64,000 nucleotides of DNA. Source: Tanypteryx hageni. Lineage: Eukaryota; Arthropoda; Insecta; Odonata; Petaluridae. Each line of letters starts with the position of its first letter. Positions within the stretch are counted from its first letter, which is position 1. The stretch lies in NCBI GenBank assembly GCA_028673005.1, contig CM054114.1:10943108-11007107 (forward strand), read 5' to 3'. Below are positions 48,560 through 61,036 of the stretch, piece by piece. Under the pieces are notes generated by a model, which saw only the letters and a list, made by a program, of their open reading frames with translations, searched no databases and was not told the origin of the DNA. A program made the translations under genes and the position numbers.

Positions 48560-50755
48560 GCGTTTCTCGTTTGCATCATTTTGCTGTCGTTCTTTTCTTT
48601 GCGTATCGGTAGCGAGACCTTGGAGATACCACGAGTTGACGTAGGTTGCGGGATTGAACAGCTGCAAAGGTGAACCCACAATTTTGTTAATAGCAAAGCA
48701 GCGGTATGCTATTCAACAAAGATCCTCTTGAGCGAGTTACAGTTAAATTCATTTGACTAAATCCTCGCTCACATTCACTGGTTGAGGTTGGAATGCAATT
48801 TAATATCTTGATTAAAGGAGTGATGGAGGAAGAGAATTTTTGTCAGTTAAGCTCTGACGGAACCAAGAATGATTTGCCTTTCTGTTATTCAGAATCTCTG
48901 GCATAAGTTGTGCAGTTCGATTTCACCAAATGTCATATTTTCATTTCCAATGTCCGGCAAAAACTGAGGATCAAAAACTTTGGCACACTGGCAATTCTGT
49001 GTCTTTCTCGGAAAGCAAGCGTTTTTCCATGCGTTCCTTAAAGCTGTCATAAAATTCAATTGTATTGATGGAATACGATACATTTCGACTGATTTGACTG
49101 TGAAGAGCAATGCCTTTGAATTCCAAATAATCAACAGCACGATCAGCTTCTTTAAAGTAAAATCCACCGATTGTTTTCCTATTTTCGAAAAGCTTTACCT
49201 GAGCTTGAATTTTTTGATACGCAGTGGAAATGGTGATTACGCGGTTTTGAAGTTCGAGACTTAGTTCCGATAATTCTTACAATGCATCACACAATAAACC
49301 GAGATCTAGAATGAAGTTAGTGGAAGTAATTTGTTTCAGCAATCCATCATACATTGATCTCTCTTAGCTATCACAGTGTTGCTTGTCTTCTCTGCTTTCG
49401 CTAAAATGTTTGACAAGACCTTCGTATCTCTGCCACACTGCCTTAACAGATCGGAAACTTGAAGCTACCCATGTTGTTCCAAGAACTATTCCTATCTTTA
49501 AAATTGAAATTTCAAGCTGTTCAGCACATAAATTTAATTCTCTCGCATTTTTCGGAGATTGGTGGTGCACGATGTAAATTTTATCAATAAATGATTTGAA
49601 ATTATTTATTATTATTTAAGTTCAAGTCTGTGATTTGCATAGTGCCATATTAAAATTTACGGAAATTTTCTTTGAAATAAAGCCAAGACACCGGTTTGCT
49701 GACCTAGCATGAGAGCTGCCCCATCACACGCTAATGCGATTAAATTTTCACTCAAGAAATTATCGTGTTTGGAATATGACTTGAGCTGTCACATTTTCTA
49801 GCTCTACGAGATCCAGAAAAAATTTTGCTGGTTCGGAATCTGTATGCGACAAAACAGTGCGGACATAGATGATCAAGGAGGAGATTTGATTTACTGTTGT
49901 ACTTTCATCAATTAACAAAGAAATTTTGCACTGGCTGTCAATTTTTCTTATGAGGGTTTTTCTCATTTCTCGCACTATGTGATTGACTGTATTAATGCAG
50001 GTATTTGTTGAGGGGAGGATCCCTCCAATATTAACGCCATTTAGCTCTTGTATGTCTATTTCGCTTTCAAAATCGTTAAAATTCATTCTTTTTAGCTACC
50101 TTGTAAGCAGCGTGAAAGATTTTTCTGTCTTTATTAAAAGTTTTTGTACAAACATTTTCTCATGTTTTTTTCTCAGCACAGGGCAGCATACTTTCAGCTG
50201 CTTTATGCGCTAAGCTGATTTTATGGTCATTGATTTTTTTCGGAACGCTGTTATTTGTTGCTTTTTGTCTTATCCAAACTGTGTTATTTGCACTTCCATC
50301 CATTCTTTCGATAATATCATACCTTGTAATTTCTTCTCAGGTCCGAGTGAGCCAATTTTCTTACAAGTTTTACACCCCAGTGTCTAATATTTCACTTAAA
50401 GCTATTCGTTTTTGGGCTAAATTCATTTTTTTTCTAGATCCCAACTGTCGGGCAGATCTTCCTTTTTAGGAAAAAATGACGTTTCACTGGAACTACTGCT
50501 ACATTCACCGCCAGAACGCTTCACACATTTAATATCTTTATTGTTACGTTCTCCGGCTCTATCACAATTGTTTTCAACTTCATTTAGCATTACTTTTTTT
50601 ACAGATTTTGAGTAACATTCACTATCAGATTGCATCGCACATTCAACACATTCATTGTTTCATAGTTAGGTCACATCCCAACTGTTTTCTACTTCATTCG
50701 GTTTTAACTTTTTTGCAGGTTGCAGTTCGAAATAAGACGTTATTCTTCGGTTCAT
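48560..50755 (-). pseudogene. hAT-derived KIAA1586-like (SUMO-ligase-like) pseudogene
   Basis: Broken frames on the minus strand can be read in order. MNRRITSYFELQPAKK is the N-terminus. SGGECSSSSSETSFFPKKED then LPDSWDLEKK precede LGCKTCKKIGSLG, a zinc-finger-like region. MNFNDFESEIDIQEL then REMRKTLIRKIDSQCKISLL and IDESTTVNQISSLIIYVRTV carry a conserved hAT aspartate (IDEST). HQSPKNARELNLCAEQLEIS then VLGTTWVASSFRSVKAVW follow, then the C-terminal dimerisation segment STSECERGFSQMNLT near 48750. This matches the KIAA1586-like family derived from hAT transposases. Stops and frameshifts throughout show it is not functional. Terminal inverted repeats were not found. Confidence 0.75.
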
Positions 50756-51221
50756 TTTAATGTAAGGACAAAATTAAAATTAAAAAATACAATTGCGGAA
50801 ATAACCATATAACTTGCAAAACTTATACACACACAAACGTGAACTTGACAGTTGACCTAAGTAAGGCAGCTGGTGCCCAGGAATCAAGGCCGTAAGGGCA
50901 TGATTACTCTCGACGAGCTTTAGTTGTAAGGGGTGGGTTTTAGTAGTAATCTCACAGTACCAGGTGATGTTGGGTCATATGGTCTGTTAAGAAGATTTCA
51001 CACCCCAAGACGAAACTTAAAAAAATAAGTAAGGCAGCGCAACAAACCAAAAAGTCACTAAAGAAATACATTTATGTTGGCAACATAAAAATGATAATAT
51101 GACATGTGATTGTGCACAAATCAAATTAGCGTACCAGTTATAGTGTGAAATATAAGATATTAACCAGTACGCCCGTTGTATTACCGGTACCCGTACCGGC
51201 TCCTACAGGCCGAAAAAAGCC

Positions 51222-51232
51222 ATGTGTGTGTG

Positions 51233-51284
<52 letters not shown>
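51222..51284. repeat. (TG)n(TA)n microsatellite
   Basis: Directly abuts the 5' truncation point of the plus-strand LINE copy. Confidence 0.95.
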
Positions 51285-51286
51285 CA

Positions 51287-53220
51287 CCTTGGATAAAGAG
51301 ATTGGAATACAAGAGAAGAAAATCAGAAAATCATGGATCACTAAGGAAATGCTTGAGAAAATGGATGAGAGACGAAAATGGAAAAACTTTAACAGTGGAG
51401 ATAGAGCCAGCTATAGACGTATAAACAATGGGTAGAGAAGGGTAACAGATAAAGCTAGAGAAAATTGGATAAAAGAAAAATGTGATGAAATACAACAAAT
51501 GGACAAGTTAGAATGATACTAAATGATGTACGCTAGGGCACTGGAATTAGAAGATAAGAAGTCTAATGGAATGCGTGGTAAAGGAATTATGAATACGGAT
51601 GGAAAGATAGTCTCAAAAACATAGGATATAGTACAGGTAGGGGAAGAATACATTAAGCAGGCAGGCAGGATCGGAAAAAATTGAACTGGAAGATGAGGAA
51701 GACATTGAAGAAGACAACGTAGGACCAAGTATTATGGAGAGCGAAGTAGAAAAAGCGATAGTGAAACTAAAGAAAGGGAAAGCAACAGCAAGCGAAGGAA
51801 TACCGGCTGAGGTACTTAAAGTCAAGGGAGCAGAAGGACTAAAAGTAATCACGAAACTAATTAATAAGATTTACAACACGGGAGAGAGGTCTCGGGATTA
51901 CCTATAATTAACCATAATCCCTCTAAAGAAGAAGCCAAAGGCAATGCAGTGTAAAGACTACAGAACGATAAGCCTTCTGTCACACACTCCGAAGATCATC
52001 ACGAGGATACTTAATAAAAGGCTGGATAAAAAGGCAGAAGAAATGGTAGGGGAAGATCAATTCTGTTTCAGAAAAGGACGAGGAACTAGAGATGCTATAG
52101 GGGTAGTTCTAATCATATCAGAAAGGACAATAGAGTAAAGTCAAGATATCTGCGTATGTTTCGTAGGCTGGCAGAAGGTCATTGATAGAGTACATTGGGT
52201 AATGCTGATGAAAATATTAAAGGATATAGGTGTAGACTGGAAAGACAGAAGACTGATCAGGAATCTATATGTGAATCAAGTTGTAAAGGTCAGATTGGAG
52301 AATGCGGACAACTGCGGAGTAAATGTCGGTAGAGGAGTAAGACAGGGCTGCAGCCTATCGCCGTCCGTATTCAATTTATATGGAGAAAGTCTAATGCAAG
52401 AAGCTTTAGAAGGCCAGGAGATTTCAAAATTGAAGGAAGGATTATAACAGTAAAATAAGCGGATGATCAAGTACTTCTAGCAAAAAAGGAAGAAGAACTC
52501 CAGAAAATGATAAATAGACTAGAAATAATAGGTAGAAAATACGGTATGGAAATAAATACAGAAAAATTCAAAGTCATTTGGATATCAAGCAAAGAACACA
52601 ATCTGAACATAAGTGTTGAAGGAATGCCTTTAGAACAAGTTTCAGAATATAAATACCTTGGAAGCATCACAACAAGAGAAGGAAAATGTACAGATGAGAT
52701 CAGGACTAGAATAGGAAAAGAAAAAGCGGCTTTCAGAAGAAAGAAACACCTACTTACAGGGAATATAAGGGAAGATATCCGCAAGAAGTTCATAAAATGC
52801 TATGTATGGAGTATAGCTTTGTACGGGGCAGAAACATGGACACTAAGGAAAAATGACATCAAATACTTGGAAAGCTTTGAAATGTGGACTTGGAGGAGAA
52901 TGCTGAAGATAAAATGGACAGATAGGATGAAAACGATGAAGTGCTACGAAGAATAGGAGAGAAGCGAATGATTATACAGACTATCAGAAAGAGGAAGGCT
53001 AACTGGGTTGGACATTACCTGAGGAGAGAGAGTATGATTAAAGACGTGTTAGAAGGAAAACTAGATGGAAAAAGGGAAAGAGGTAGGAAAAGGTTTCAGC
53101 TAATAGACGATTTGAAAGGAAAAGAGAGCTATCAAGATATGAAGAGGGCAGTGGAAAATAGGAGTATATGAAGAAGAAGGTTTAACAATGAATAATCACG
53201 GACCTGTCTACGGACAGAGT
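51287..53220 (+). mobile_element. 5'-truncated, degraded LINE copy
   Basis: It is homologous to the minus-strand LINE from the linker after the endonuclease (TLDKEIGIQEKKIRKSWITK) to the 3' end. The endonuclease domain is missing. The reverse transcriptase is broken by stops and small deletions. The catalytic YADD has become stop-ADD (TAA at 52456-52458). The last 650 bases are well preserved (52507-52956, then 52941-53171) and retain the same frame break at KCYEE/LRRIGEK as the other copy. The 3' end, CACGGACCTGTCTACGGACA then GAGTACCGATG, passes straight into a (TG)n(TA)n run. Confidence 0.85.
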
Positions 53221-53226
53221 ACCGAT

Positions 53227-53227
<1 letters not shown>

Positions 53228-53319
<92 letters not shown>

Positions 53320-53320
53320 C
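53228..53320. repeat. (TG)n(TA)n microsatellite at LINE 3' end
   Basis: A TG run then a TA run, immediately following the LINE tail. Confidence 0.95.
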
Positions 53321-53379
53321 ATGACCATCGTCTTCAGACCTTTAAGATGATTATAATATACCATTTTATCTCAATTTAG

Positions 53380-55140
53380 TCCATTTATCATGAAAGTTAA
53401 CCCCTATCGTAGGACTCGTCAGCCTGCAAAAGACGAAGTTTAATCCAATATGTCGCACTGGCATGCAAAAAAAACGTAACAATCCCGATTACAGACTATG
53501 GCAATTATTCGTAATTTAGGCTAAAGAAGCAACTTAATGGCAAAAATGGAAAGTAATTTTATGTATTTATCCGTGATATCTGGAAAATATTCACCGGAGT
53601 GGATACATGTGTAGTTAGTTTGTACGTATGGAGTTCACCCGTTTTGAGAAAATACAAATTAGCAATTTAAAAAAGAAACAATTGTTTTAGCTGAGTTCGC
53701 TCGTAAATCAATGTACCTATCCTATCAACAAAAGTGTTGTTTCATTTTCGAAAAATGCTTTTATATTATTGGTATATTTATCATCTCCTAGCGGATTTTT
53801 AGCGCGTTTTCTTATAAACGAAAACGTGATCACTGTGTCTGTCTGTCCGTCTGTTTGTGGACAATTAATGTTTTGTTTTAAGAGATATTTGGAAAAATAT
53901 TTTTGAGTTAGACATCTCTTATCAATCTATTAACTGTTCACGGATTGGGTTTTCCGTTAAGTAGCTTCAAAATCGGAAAATTCAAAAAAGATTTGTGTAA
54001 TTGTAGCTAAACTACTGAAGCTATAGGAGTGAATTTTTCACGGATGGGAAGGTCTAGTGAGGATCTGCATTCCAACGGTGCGTGTTGTCTCCGCCGTAAA
54101 GAAGGAGGTAAACCATAACCCTGAAAATTATTAAGAAAATGTGCTTCCCCCTCTTGCTTTAGAAAGGATATATTACTTGATCACTATACTCCTTGCTAGT
54201 AATTTTTTAAAAACCTTATGAAAAATAAGATCAGTTGATTTTAAAAATGTATACAAAATAATTATATATAGCATGCACATAATCATACGGAGACCAATCC
54301 TTGTAAATGTATGACAATACACTTTGCCATTTAATTAATTTTTAGTGTAAAAATGTTTTTAAAATAAATTAACTCTAAATAATATATTTGATATTCATAC
54401 ATGAATATTAGTATTTCACATATTCATTTAACAGTTGTTGAAATATTTTCTATTAATCAACTAGTGTTTCTCAGTTAATACTATAGAGAAAATCACTAAA
54501 TACAGTAATTGTGATTCATGTAGAATGTTCAATTCATTGACACTAATTCCACCAGTAACAATAGAAACAACCACACACTACCTAACGATTGAAATGGCAT
54601 ATTCGTTAAATAAATGAAAAGAACATGTCTCTAAAATAATTAGCGTCTGATGATGATTCAGGGTAGTTTTCTCTATACCTATTCCTAACACAACCTACAG
54701 CATTACTACATCAACCATACTACTATTAACGTACCTATACATTATTCAAGCAATGGTTTAAATTAAGTAAATAATTTATACAAATATTATTACCAGACTT
54801 CTTGGCTCAATTCTTGAAGAATGCCTCACCCATGAGTATTTCATTCAATCTGATATTTACCCTGTATTTTCCAAGCTCTTATTAAAATATTACAATTTAA
54901 TCTTCCGATATTTTGTTAACAATTTATTGCAAATTTTCATAGTCCCTTAAGATCCATTTCGACAATTACTTTCCAAGCAATCATCACTTCAATTAGAGAT
55001 ATAAAAATGGAAGATAATGATTATATGCAACTATAACTATTGAGAAGAATTCACTAAAGCTTAATTTTCGAACTCGCGTTTAGGCTAAATAAAATCAAGA
55101 TAAACACATAACTATAAAATTTTAGAAAATCTTAGGTATC
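53380..55140. other. AT-rich DNA with a (GTCC)n-type repeat start
   Basis: TGTCTGTCTGTCCGTCTG at about 53836 resembles the repeat at 43105. CTAAACTACTGAAGC at about 54007 may be part of the same decayed copy. No genes recognised. Confidence 0.35.
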
Positions 55141-55144
55141 TCCA

Positions 55145-55290
55145 ATAGCCATAACAAGTTAGGAGCAACCAGATCCGCGTTATGGCTACACTATAGCCAT
55201 CTTCAGTGACGATTCCAAAAGTACACTCTGTAAAAGAACCAACCCAATCACTGAATACGGCTGCATCATGGCCGAACTGCGCATTTGTTT
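55145..55290 (-). ncRNA. Hammerhead-ribozyme-like remnant (Penelope-like element footprint)
   Basis: On the minus strand, CTGAAGA (55200-55206) is followed by TGGCTATAGTGTAGCCA (55183-55199), a stem-loop with six to seven perfect base pairs, and then TAACGC where an active hammerhead would have GAAAC. The order CUGANGA, stem II, GAAA is that of hammerhead ribozymes as found in Penelope-like elements. A partial second TTATGGCTATT follows about 30 bases downstream. The first base of GAAA appears mutated, so activity is doubtful. Confidence 0.45.
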
Positions 55291-55299
55291 TCTACAATA

Positions 55300-56890
55300 T
55301 TGTTACGGTTATTTATAATAACTAAGAAAAATACATATTTTTTCAATATTTAAGAGCTTATTCTTACGTAATACACTCCTAGAACATAAAAATCAGTGTT
55401 TCATAATTAAATAGCAAATCTAGTCGTTATGTGCTGGTTAATTTAATAAACGCAGATGAACAATTTAAAAGAAATTATCGTAACGCTAACATTTCTTAGC
55501 TGCCAAATTATTCCTCATTGCTTCTTTCAATGCTCCATTTCACTCTACATTAATCATGATTAATGATTGAAATATAAGGGCCTATGCGGTACAAGTTATT
55601 TCTCATGGATGTTTTCGCCATTGCGGAGGATTTGTAAATATAAGTAATTTCATTGAATAAATATATTCTTCACTTGAAAAATTCTAACAGCCTCTAAACT
55701 TTTAATGAAGGATTGTGGAGACAATGGGACAATACGACGATATTTTCTAACTATTAGAGATAATATTGATAAACATCCAGCACCATTTAAGAATTTTGTT
55801 CTCTTTAATTTTGATTGAGATATTTTGCAGAACCATGTTAATTACTACATTCGTTTTCTTCACTATAAATACATATAATGAGGCAATAACGAAAGTTTTG
55901 CTTGAAATAAGTGATAATGTTAACTATAAGTAAATATTCTTTCACAGCAAGACCATTGACAAGCAAAAAGGTATTTTTATAAGTTAAGCGGCAGTTTTAC
56001 AATAAATATATACGTATTTATATTATTCATGTCATCGTTCGCGACAGCTTTGTAAAAGAATTCGAATTTTAAATCGTCTAGTGAAAGTAGTTTCAGGACA
56101 GTAAATATCTCTTCTCACATACTGTAACCATAGCATTGGTGCTTATCCAATGAACATTCAACTATCCAAATAGCAATTCTACTATTCAAACCGTTTTGAC
56201 ATGCATTTTTATTTGAAATACCATGATGTAAATTGAAGTTAACAATAGGTGGTGGCTGTATGATAACAAAACACTTTTTCAAAGCGATCAGTCAGTATGG
56301 AAGGCAAATGATTTCTGGTTTTTGTTTTTTCCTCGAAGACAGAGAAGACGGATTAAGAAATGAAAGGTTCAGTTACATGCAATACATCATTTTCAGGATA
56401 GCAAGTTCTTTTGATTAGCTTATAAGAATAAATAGTTTATGACAAATCTACTTATATTATTAGAAATACTTATTCATATGTATCTTTTAACGACGGTTTT
56501 CCATGATTTAAACGCCCTATTAGCCAAAAGAAGCGCTCTAAACCGTCTAATATACCATTCGTGTGATACATTTTCAGTAACAGTAAACACGCCAATTCTG
56601 ACGATAAGAAGAAGACAGAAAGGAAGGGTTGTCATTAAAATTTAAAAGGAAAGTTAACTAAATTTGGTGAACTTATTTGAAAGATATATGGTGTAATTAT
56701 TAATCGTGTCTCTTCCTTAGATATACGTCCATATTTGGCAAAGATTAAGGCATTGTGTTCAAAGGACATTTCCTAAGATATTATTTACAGAAAACTTTCT
56801 ATTTTATAGACAAAAATATCAACTTTTAAAGAAAAAATTTTCTTTTTAGCCAAGTCTATATTTACCTACTCTTTGTACCGCTACGTATTA
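55300..56890. other. AT-rich non-coding DNA
   Basis: No genes recognised. Frames at 56233-56418 and 56439-56645 lack motifs. Confidence 0.4.
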
Positions 56891-56894
56891 GGGA

Positions 56895-57372
56895 ATTCCA
56901 TGTCAACCGGATCACTTTTCTCCTTGGATGTCCTGAATGTTTACCAAATTGAGATATGTTGTAGAGCTCGTACATTAAGTAGAAACAGTTCACCCCAGTT
57001 TAAGGCGTGATTGCCTATCAATCAGGCATAATTTTTCTTAAATAATTCGAGTGGCGGTATACTGCTAAGAGCGATAAATTAGTTAATTAAATAAAGTAGT
57101 TAGTAAGAAATATTATCGTATTTTATAGAGTTTTAATGCGCTTTGACGTCATTTAACGCCAGTGGAGCTAACTTGTAATTTTCAACGAGAAATTCGACTC
57201 TGAAAAATAAATTTATATTGTATGAAAAGTATGACCATTTTTATTTTCATCGAACACCTCTTAAAAGTAAGCCTAATACGTCTTAATTGTTGTCACAAAA
57301 CACCAACATGGTGGTATTTGCCGTTGGATCGCAACAAGGTTATTTCCGCGCAGAAGACGGAATGCGCTGCTT
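56895..57372. repeat. Left arm of large inverted repeat (478 bp)
   Basis: It is the reverse complement of 58266-58743, with equal length and no indel seen by eye. Both arms include CATGTCAACCGG at the outer end, a TGACGTCA motif and a TATAAAAT-like motif. An inner 38-bp pair (57370-57407 with 57965-58002) continues the same homology after 263 bases (58003-58265) that are present only on the right. Confidence 0.9.
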
Positions 57373-57473
57373 TGTCTCTGTGAAAACGAACGACGACAAA
57401 ATAGTACAACAACGGACTTTACATCTTTTATTGTGTCCCTTCTGGGTTCCAGGTATAGTGCTATAGTTTTTAG

Positions 57474-58351
57474 CTATGAATCATGTGTTCTAAGTATGGC
57501 AAGTTTTTCATTTAAGTCCTGAACAAAGTCATCGGACTCCATGATCTCTGTTTTAAGTGCCGCCCGCTCTGATGTCTGCCAAACTCTGTATTCTACAGTG
57601 TCAATTTCGTTTTTATCAAGTTGGGCTTTCAGGTGATATGCAACATGCGACGTTCCCGGGTAGTCATTACAAAGTTTCAAAAGGCGTTTTTCAGTTAGAT
57701 AATCACACAAAGTTAGTTGGAGGTAGGAGATTTTAGAGTTGTCCCGTTCATTTCGGTTATGTGCGAGATGTTGCAAACCTCTAACATATGTTTGACACTT
57801 TAATGGATCACACAGACGGAGTACGTGCCGCTTGCTCTGACAAAAACGCAGTTCCTCGGTCGCAACTGGGCTAACATTGAAAATCAACAGCGAAGTTTGG
57901 GCAACGTAGCTTGAATTGACAATGTAGCTCTTTAAGATTGCACAAAATAAGTCTTTTTGAAAGTGTACTATTTTGTCGTCGTTCGTTTTCACAGAGACAA
58001 AGTCCTTTGCACCTACTATTAGACGTTTTTATAAAAAGCACTCACTAGAACAGCAGTCTCCTGGGGCAGTGTCTTTCTGGGTTTATGGTTGGTGATGCCA
58101 ATATTCCATTCCGAGAAACCAAATCTCTTGCCATTCTTCTTGAAGCATCAAATTCCATTGCAGTCTTTCTCAAAGTCTACGATTTGGGTGCAAGAGTCAA
58201 AAATTTTCTGCGTAGGAATACTTATTACCTTGTAGCGATGCAGCCGACAACATCGCCCCCATGGCAAGCAGCGCATTCCGTCTTCTGCGCGGAAATAACC
58301 TTGTTGCGATCCAACGGCAAATACCACCATGTTGGTGTTTTGTGACAACAA
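57474..58351 (-). pseudogene. 5' half of a DNA-transposon-like gene (uncharacterised metazoan family)
   Basis: Minus-strand reading starts near 58351 (MLSQNTNMVVFAVGSQQGYF), within the right arm. After stops and frameshifts it continues with KPRKTLPQETAVLVSAFY, then KDFVSVKTNDDKIVHFQKDL and FCAILKSYI. The terminal 172-codon frame ends WQTSERAALKTE, then DDFVQDLNEKLAILRTHDS. This resembles a transposon-like family, recurrent in cnidarian and arthropod genomes, whose members carry '(G)KKD-F/Y-VSVK...VHVQKRL..CNLKEAY' and, further on, 'LRTHDFIAKxQ' before a GDFAENY block. The GDFAENY block is absent because the gene stops at HDS. The family name is from memory and needs a search. Confidence 0.5.
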
Positions 58352-58743
58352 TTAAGACGTATTAGGCTTACTTTTAAGAGGTGTTCGATGAAAATAAAAA
58401 TGGTCATACTTTTCATACAATATAAATTTATTTTTCAGAGTCGAATTTCTCGTTGAAAATTACAAGTTAGCTCCACTGGCGTTAAATGACGTCAAAGCGC
58501 ATTAAAACTCTATAAAATACGATAATATTTCTTACTAACTACTTTATTTAATTAACTAATTTATCGCTCTTAGCAGTATACCGCCACTCGAATTATTTAA
58601 GAAAAATTATGCCTGATTGATAGGCAATCACGCCTTAAACTGGGGTGAACTGTTTCTACTTAATGTACGAGCTCTACAACATATCTCAATTTGGTAAACA
58701 TTCAGGACATCCAAGGAGAAAAGTGATCCGGTTGACATGGAAT
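58266..58743. repeat. Right arm of large inverted repeat (478 bp)
   Basis: Reverse complement of the left arm. It carries the presumed 5' terminus, upstream region and first codons of the minus-strand transposon-like gene. The outer boundary falls at CATGGAAT on this side. Confidence 0.9.
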
Positions 58744-58744
58744 G

Positions 58745-61036
58745 CTCTTATTATTATCGCTGCTATTTTGGTTTATTTACGTCATTTTGAATCTCAATTC
58801 AAAATAACTGCCAAAAGTTTAATATTTCAGTGGTTTTTATTATTAATTACGTTGAAAGAAATAAATTTACGCAACTATAACCAGTGATGAGAGGAGACAT
58901 AAAAAAGCACAAAGTACTTGGTCTAATGATTAATGCAACATCTAGCAATAGAATATTGGGAAGCCTTTTCAGCCGTAATTTTGTACCGTAGCCGTTGAAC
59001 CCTGTGTTTTTTTGGACCCTATTCCTATCCTTCCCTCGAATCGAGGGTCAGGACGCCGCACGCGCGGGGCCTCATCTGCCCCAACTCAGAACGCCCGCCA
59101 CCCCGATGAACTGTGGGCGTGAATGGCCTCTATAGAGGAAGCACGCGGTAAAATGAAATAAGGCATTCAATCACTGATACGGTAAATTATTATTTAAAAA
59201 TTACGGTTGAATATATTTGTGATTTATTTATTGGCTATGCGTTTTCTTAATTCGCGCTTAAAATGATAGCATTTTCAGTTCTACCTTCTATCTAGGATGA
59301 ATGTTTCAAAATTTCCCCACAACCACCGTAAGAGTTCACACAGCCTTTTAAAACTGAAATTTGATAGGATTAATTTCTTCGAGATGTATTAATTCATAGA
59401 TTAAGGGCGTCAGAAATAAAATAAAGTTTAGGGATGAAAAGTTTAATGAATTACAAAAATCTAATATTCACGGTAAGTAAGCAGTGTCCTTGAAAAGGTT
59501 CCCAATTGCGACTTTATGTTAAAATAAAATTTCTTTTCTCTTAATTGAAAGAACAAAGCATTTTTATACGATGAGGAACAACTTTCTGTGTCACAGATGT
59601 CACAGATGCCATTTCTGGTAATTTCCTCGATCGCCATTTGGCCTGATAATTTTCCAATCCACTAATCTTAATATCAACTTTTAATAATATGATGAGAAAA
59701 TTTCATCTTAATCTCATTGAATTGCAGTTCATCTTAAATGGTCTGGTATTATTGAATACACAAATTTGAGAATTTTATACTTTATTATTTCTGCTGATGA
59801 GTGTTTAAAATGGTATTTATTTTTTAAGTGTATTTTACGTAATAGCAACTGCAACTATTAAGTCTAGCATACCCTCTTAAGAATACAACCTTCCTTGGAA
59901 TAAAGGCATAATTACCGTCTTTTCAAAATTAGGTTTAGCAATTGATTATTATTAAAATTACAATAAAATTATAAAAATAATATCAGCAACTGCCATTCAA
60001 ATCTGTAGGTTGCGTTGTTTGTGAAAGATCGACAACTGGCAACGCAACAAATATCTCGGAGTTGAAATTCTGATGGGCTGATTAATATCTCTTTAGAAGT
60101 TATTTCGTGTCACTGGAGTAAACAAGGATGCTTATCTCAGAAATCTAGCGCCATGAATCATGTTCAACATTGGCGTGACTGGACAATCTTTTCTTGAATA
60201 GCTATCTATTCCCAACTATGACTTGAGTTTTACAGAAATATAAAGTGATATCTGCATTAGAAAAGATTTCATAAAACCATTAAAAATCAAATAATTCACC
60301 ACTGCACCATTTATTTATTATCATTACTTATTATTTACGCATTATATTTACTTATTATATTATTTACTTATTATATTTACTTACTACCTCTTAACGTATA
60401 TATTTACTATAAAATATCAACCTTTACCAGCCAAAAATCCATATTGGGGTCTCGACTGAAACTGTTATTTTTAATGTAGTCCACTTAAAACAATCCTTTC
60501 TACCATCCATATGGATTACATTAATAAAATTTTTATTAGCAAATAAAAAATAGGATAAATAATTAATGCCAAAAATTTACCAAAGAGAATCGAAAGCCAC
60601 CTTTAGCTTTATTTATTAGTTCATATGTGCATCGGGTAGAGGTTATAACGAGAAACGAAAATTTTAATAAGCAGAGCGCATTTTAGTATGCAAAATATAA
60701 TATTCAGATATTACGTTAAATTTTCCAGAACTAGAACATTTTACAAATAATTTTTACCGTATCAAGAAATATTAAACCAGAATCATATTGTGGAAATGTT
60801 AAAAAAAGTTTTATAGTACATACTTCCGTATTATTTCTCAACTTGCTAATATTCACGAAAAGTTTATGCGCATGTAATACGTTAATATGATGAAGTCCGA
60901 TATTCTGCTAGTCATATATTAAACGCCACTCTCGTACTGAAACACATGAATCCTATTACAGGTTTCTATCTTATATTTCAAAGTTGGATCTGCAAGAGAT
61001 TGTTACTGGTTCAAGGAAATTTTATGAAGTAAATGC
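58745..61036. other. AT-rich DNA with a small GC-rich islet
   Basis: A GC/CpG-rich islet of about 80 bp at 59036-59120 (ACGCCGCACGCGCGGGGCC) stands out but matches nothing I recognise. The rest shows no structure. Confidence 0.4.
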
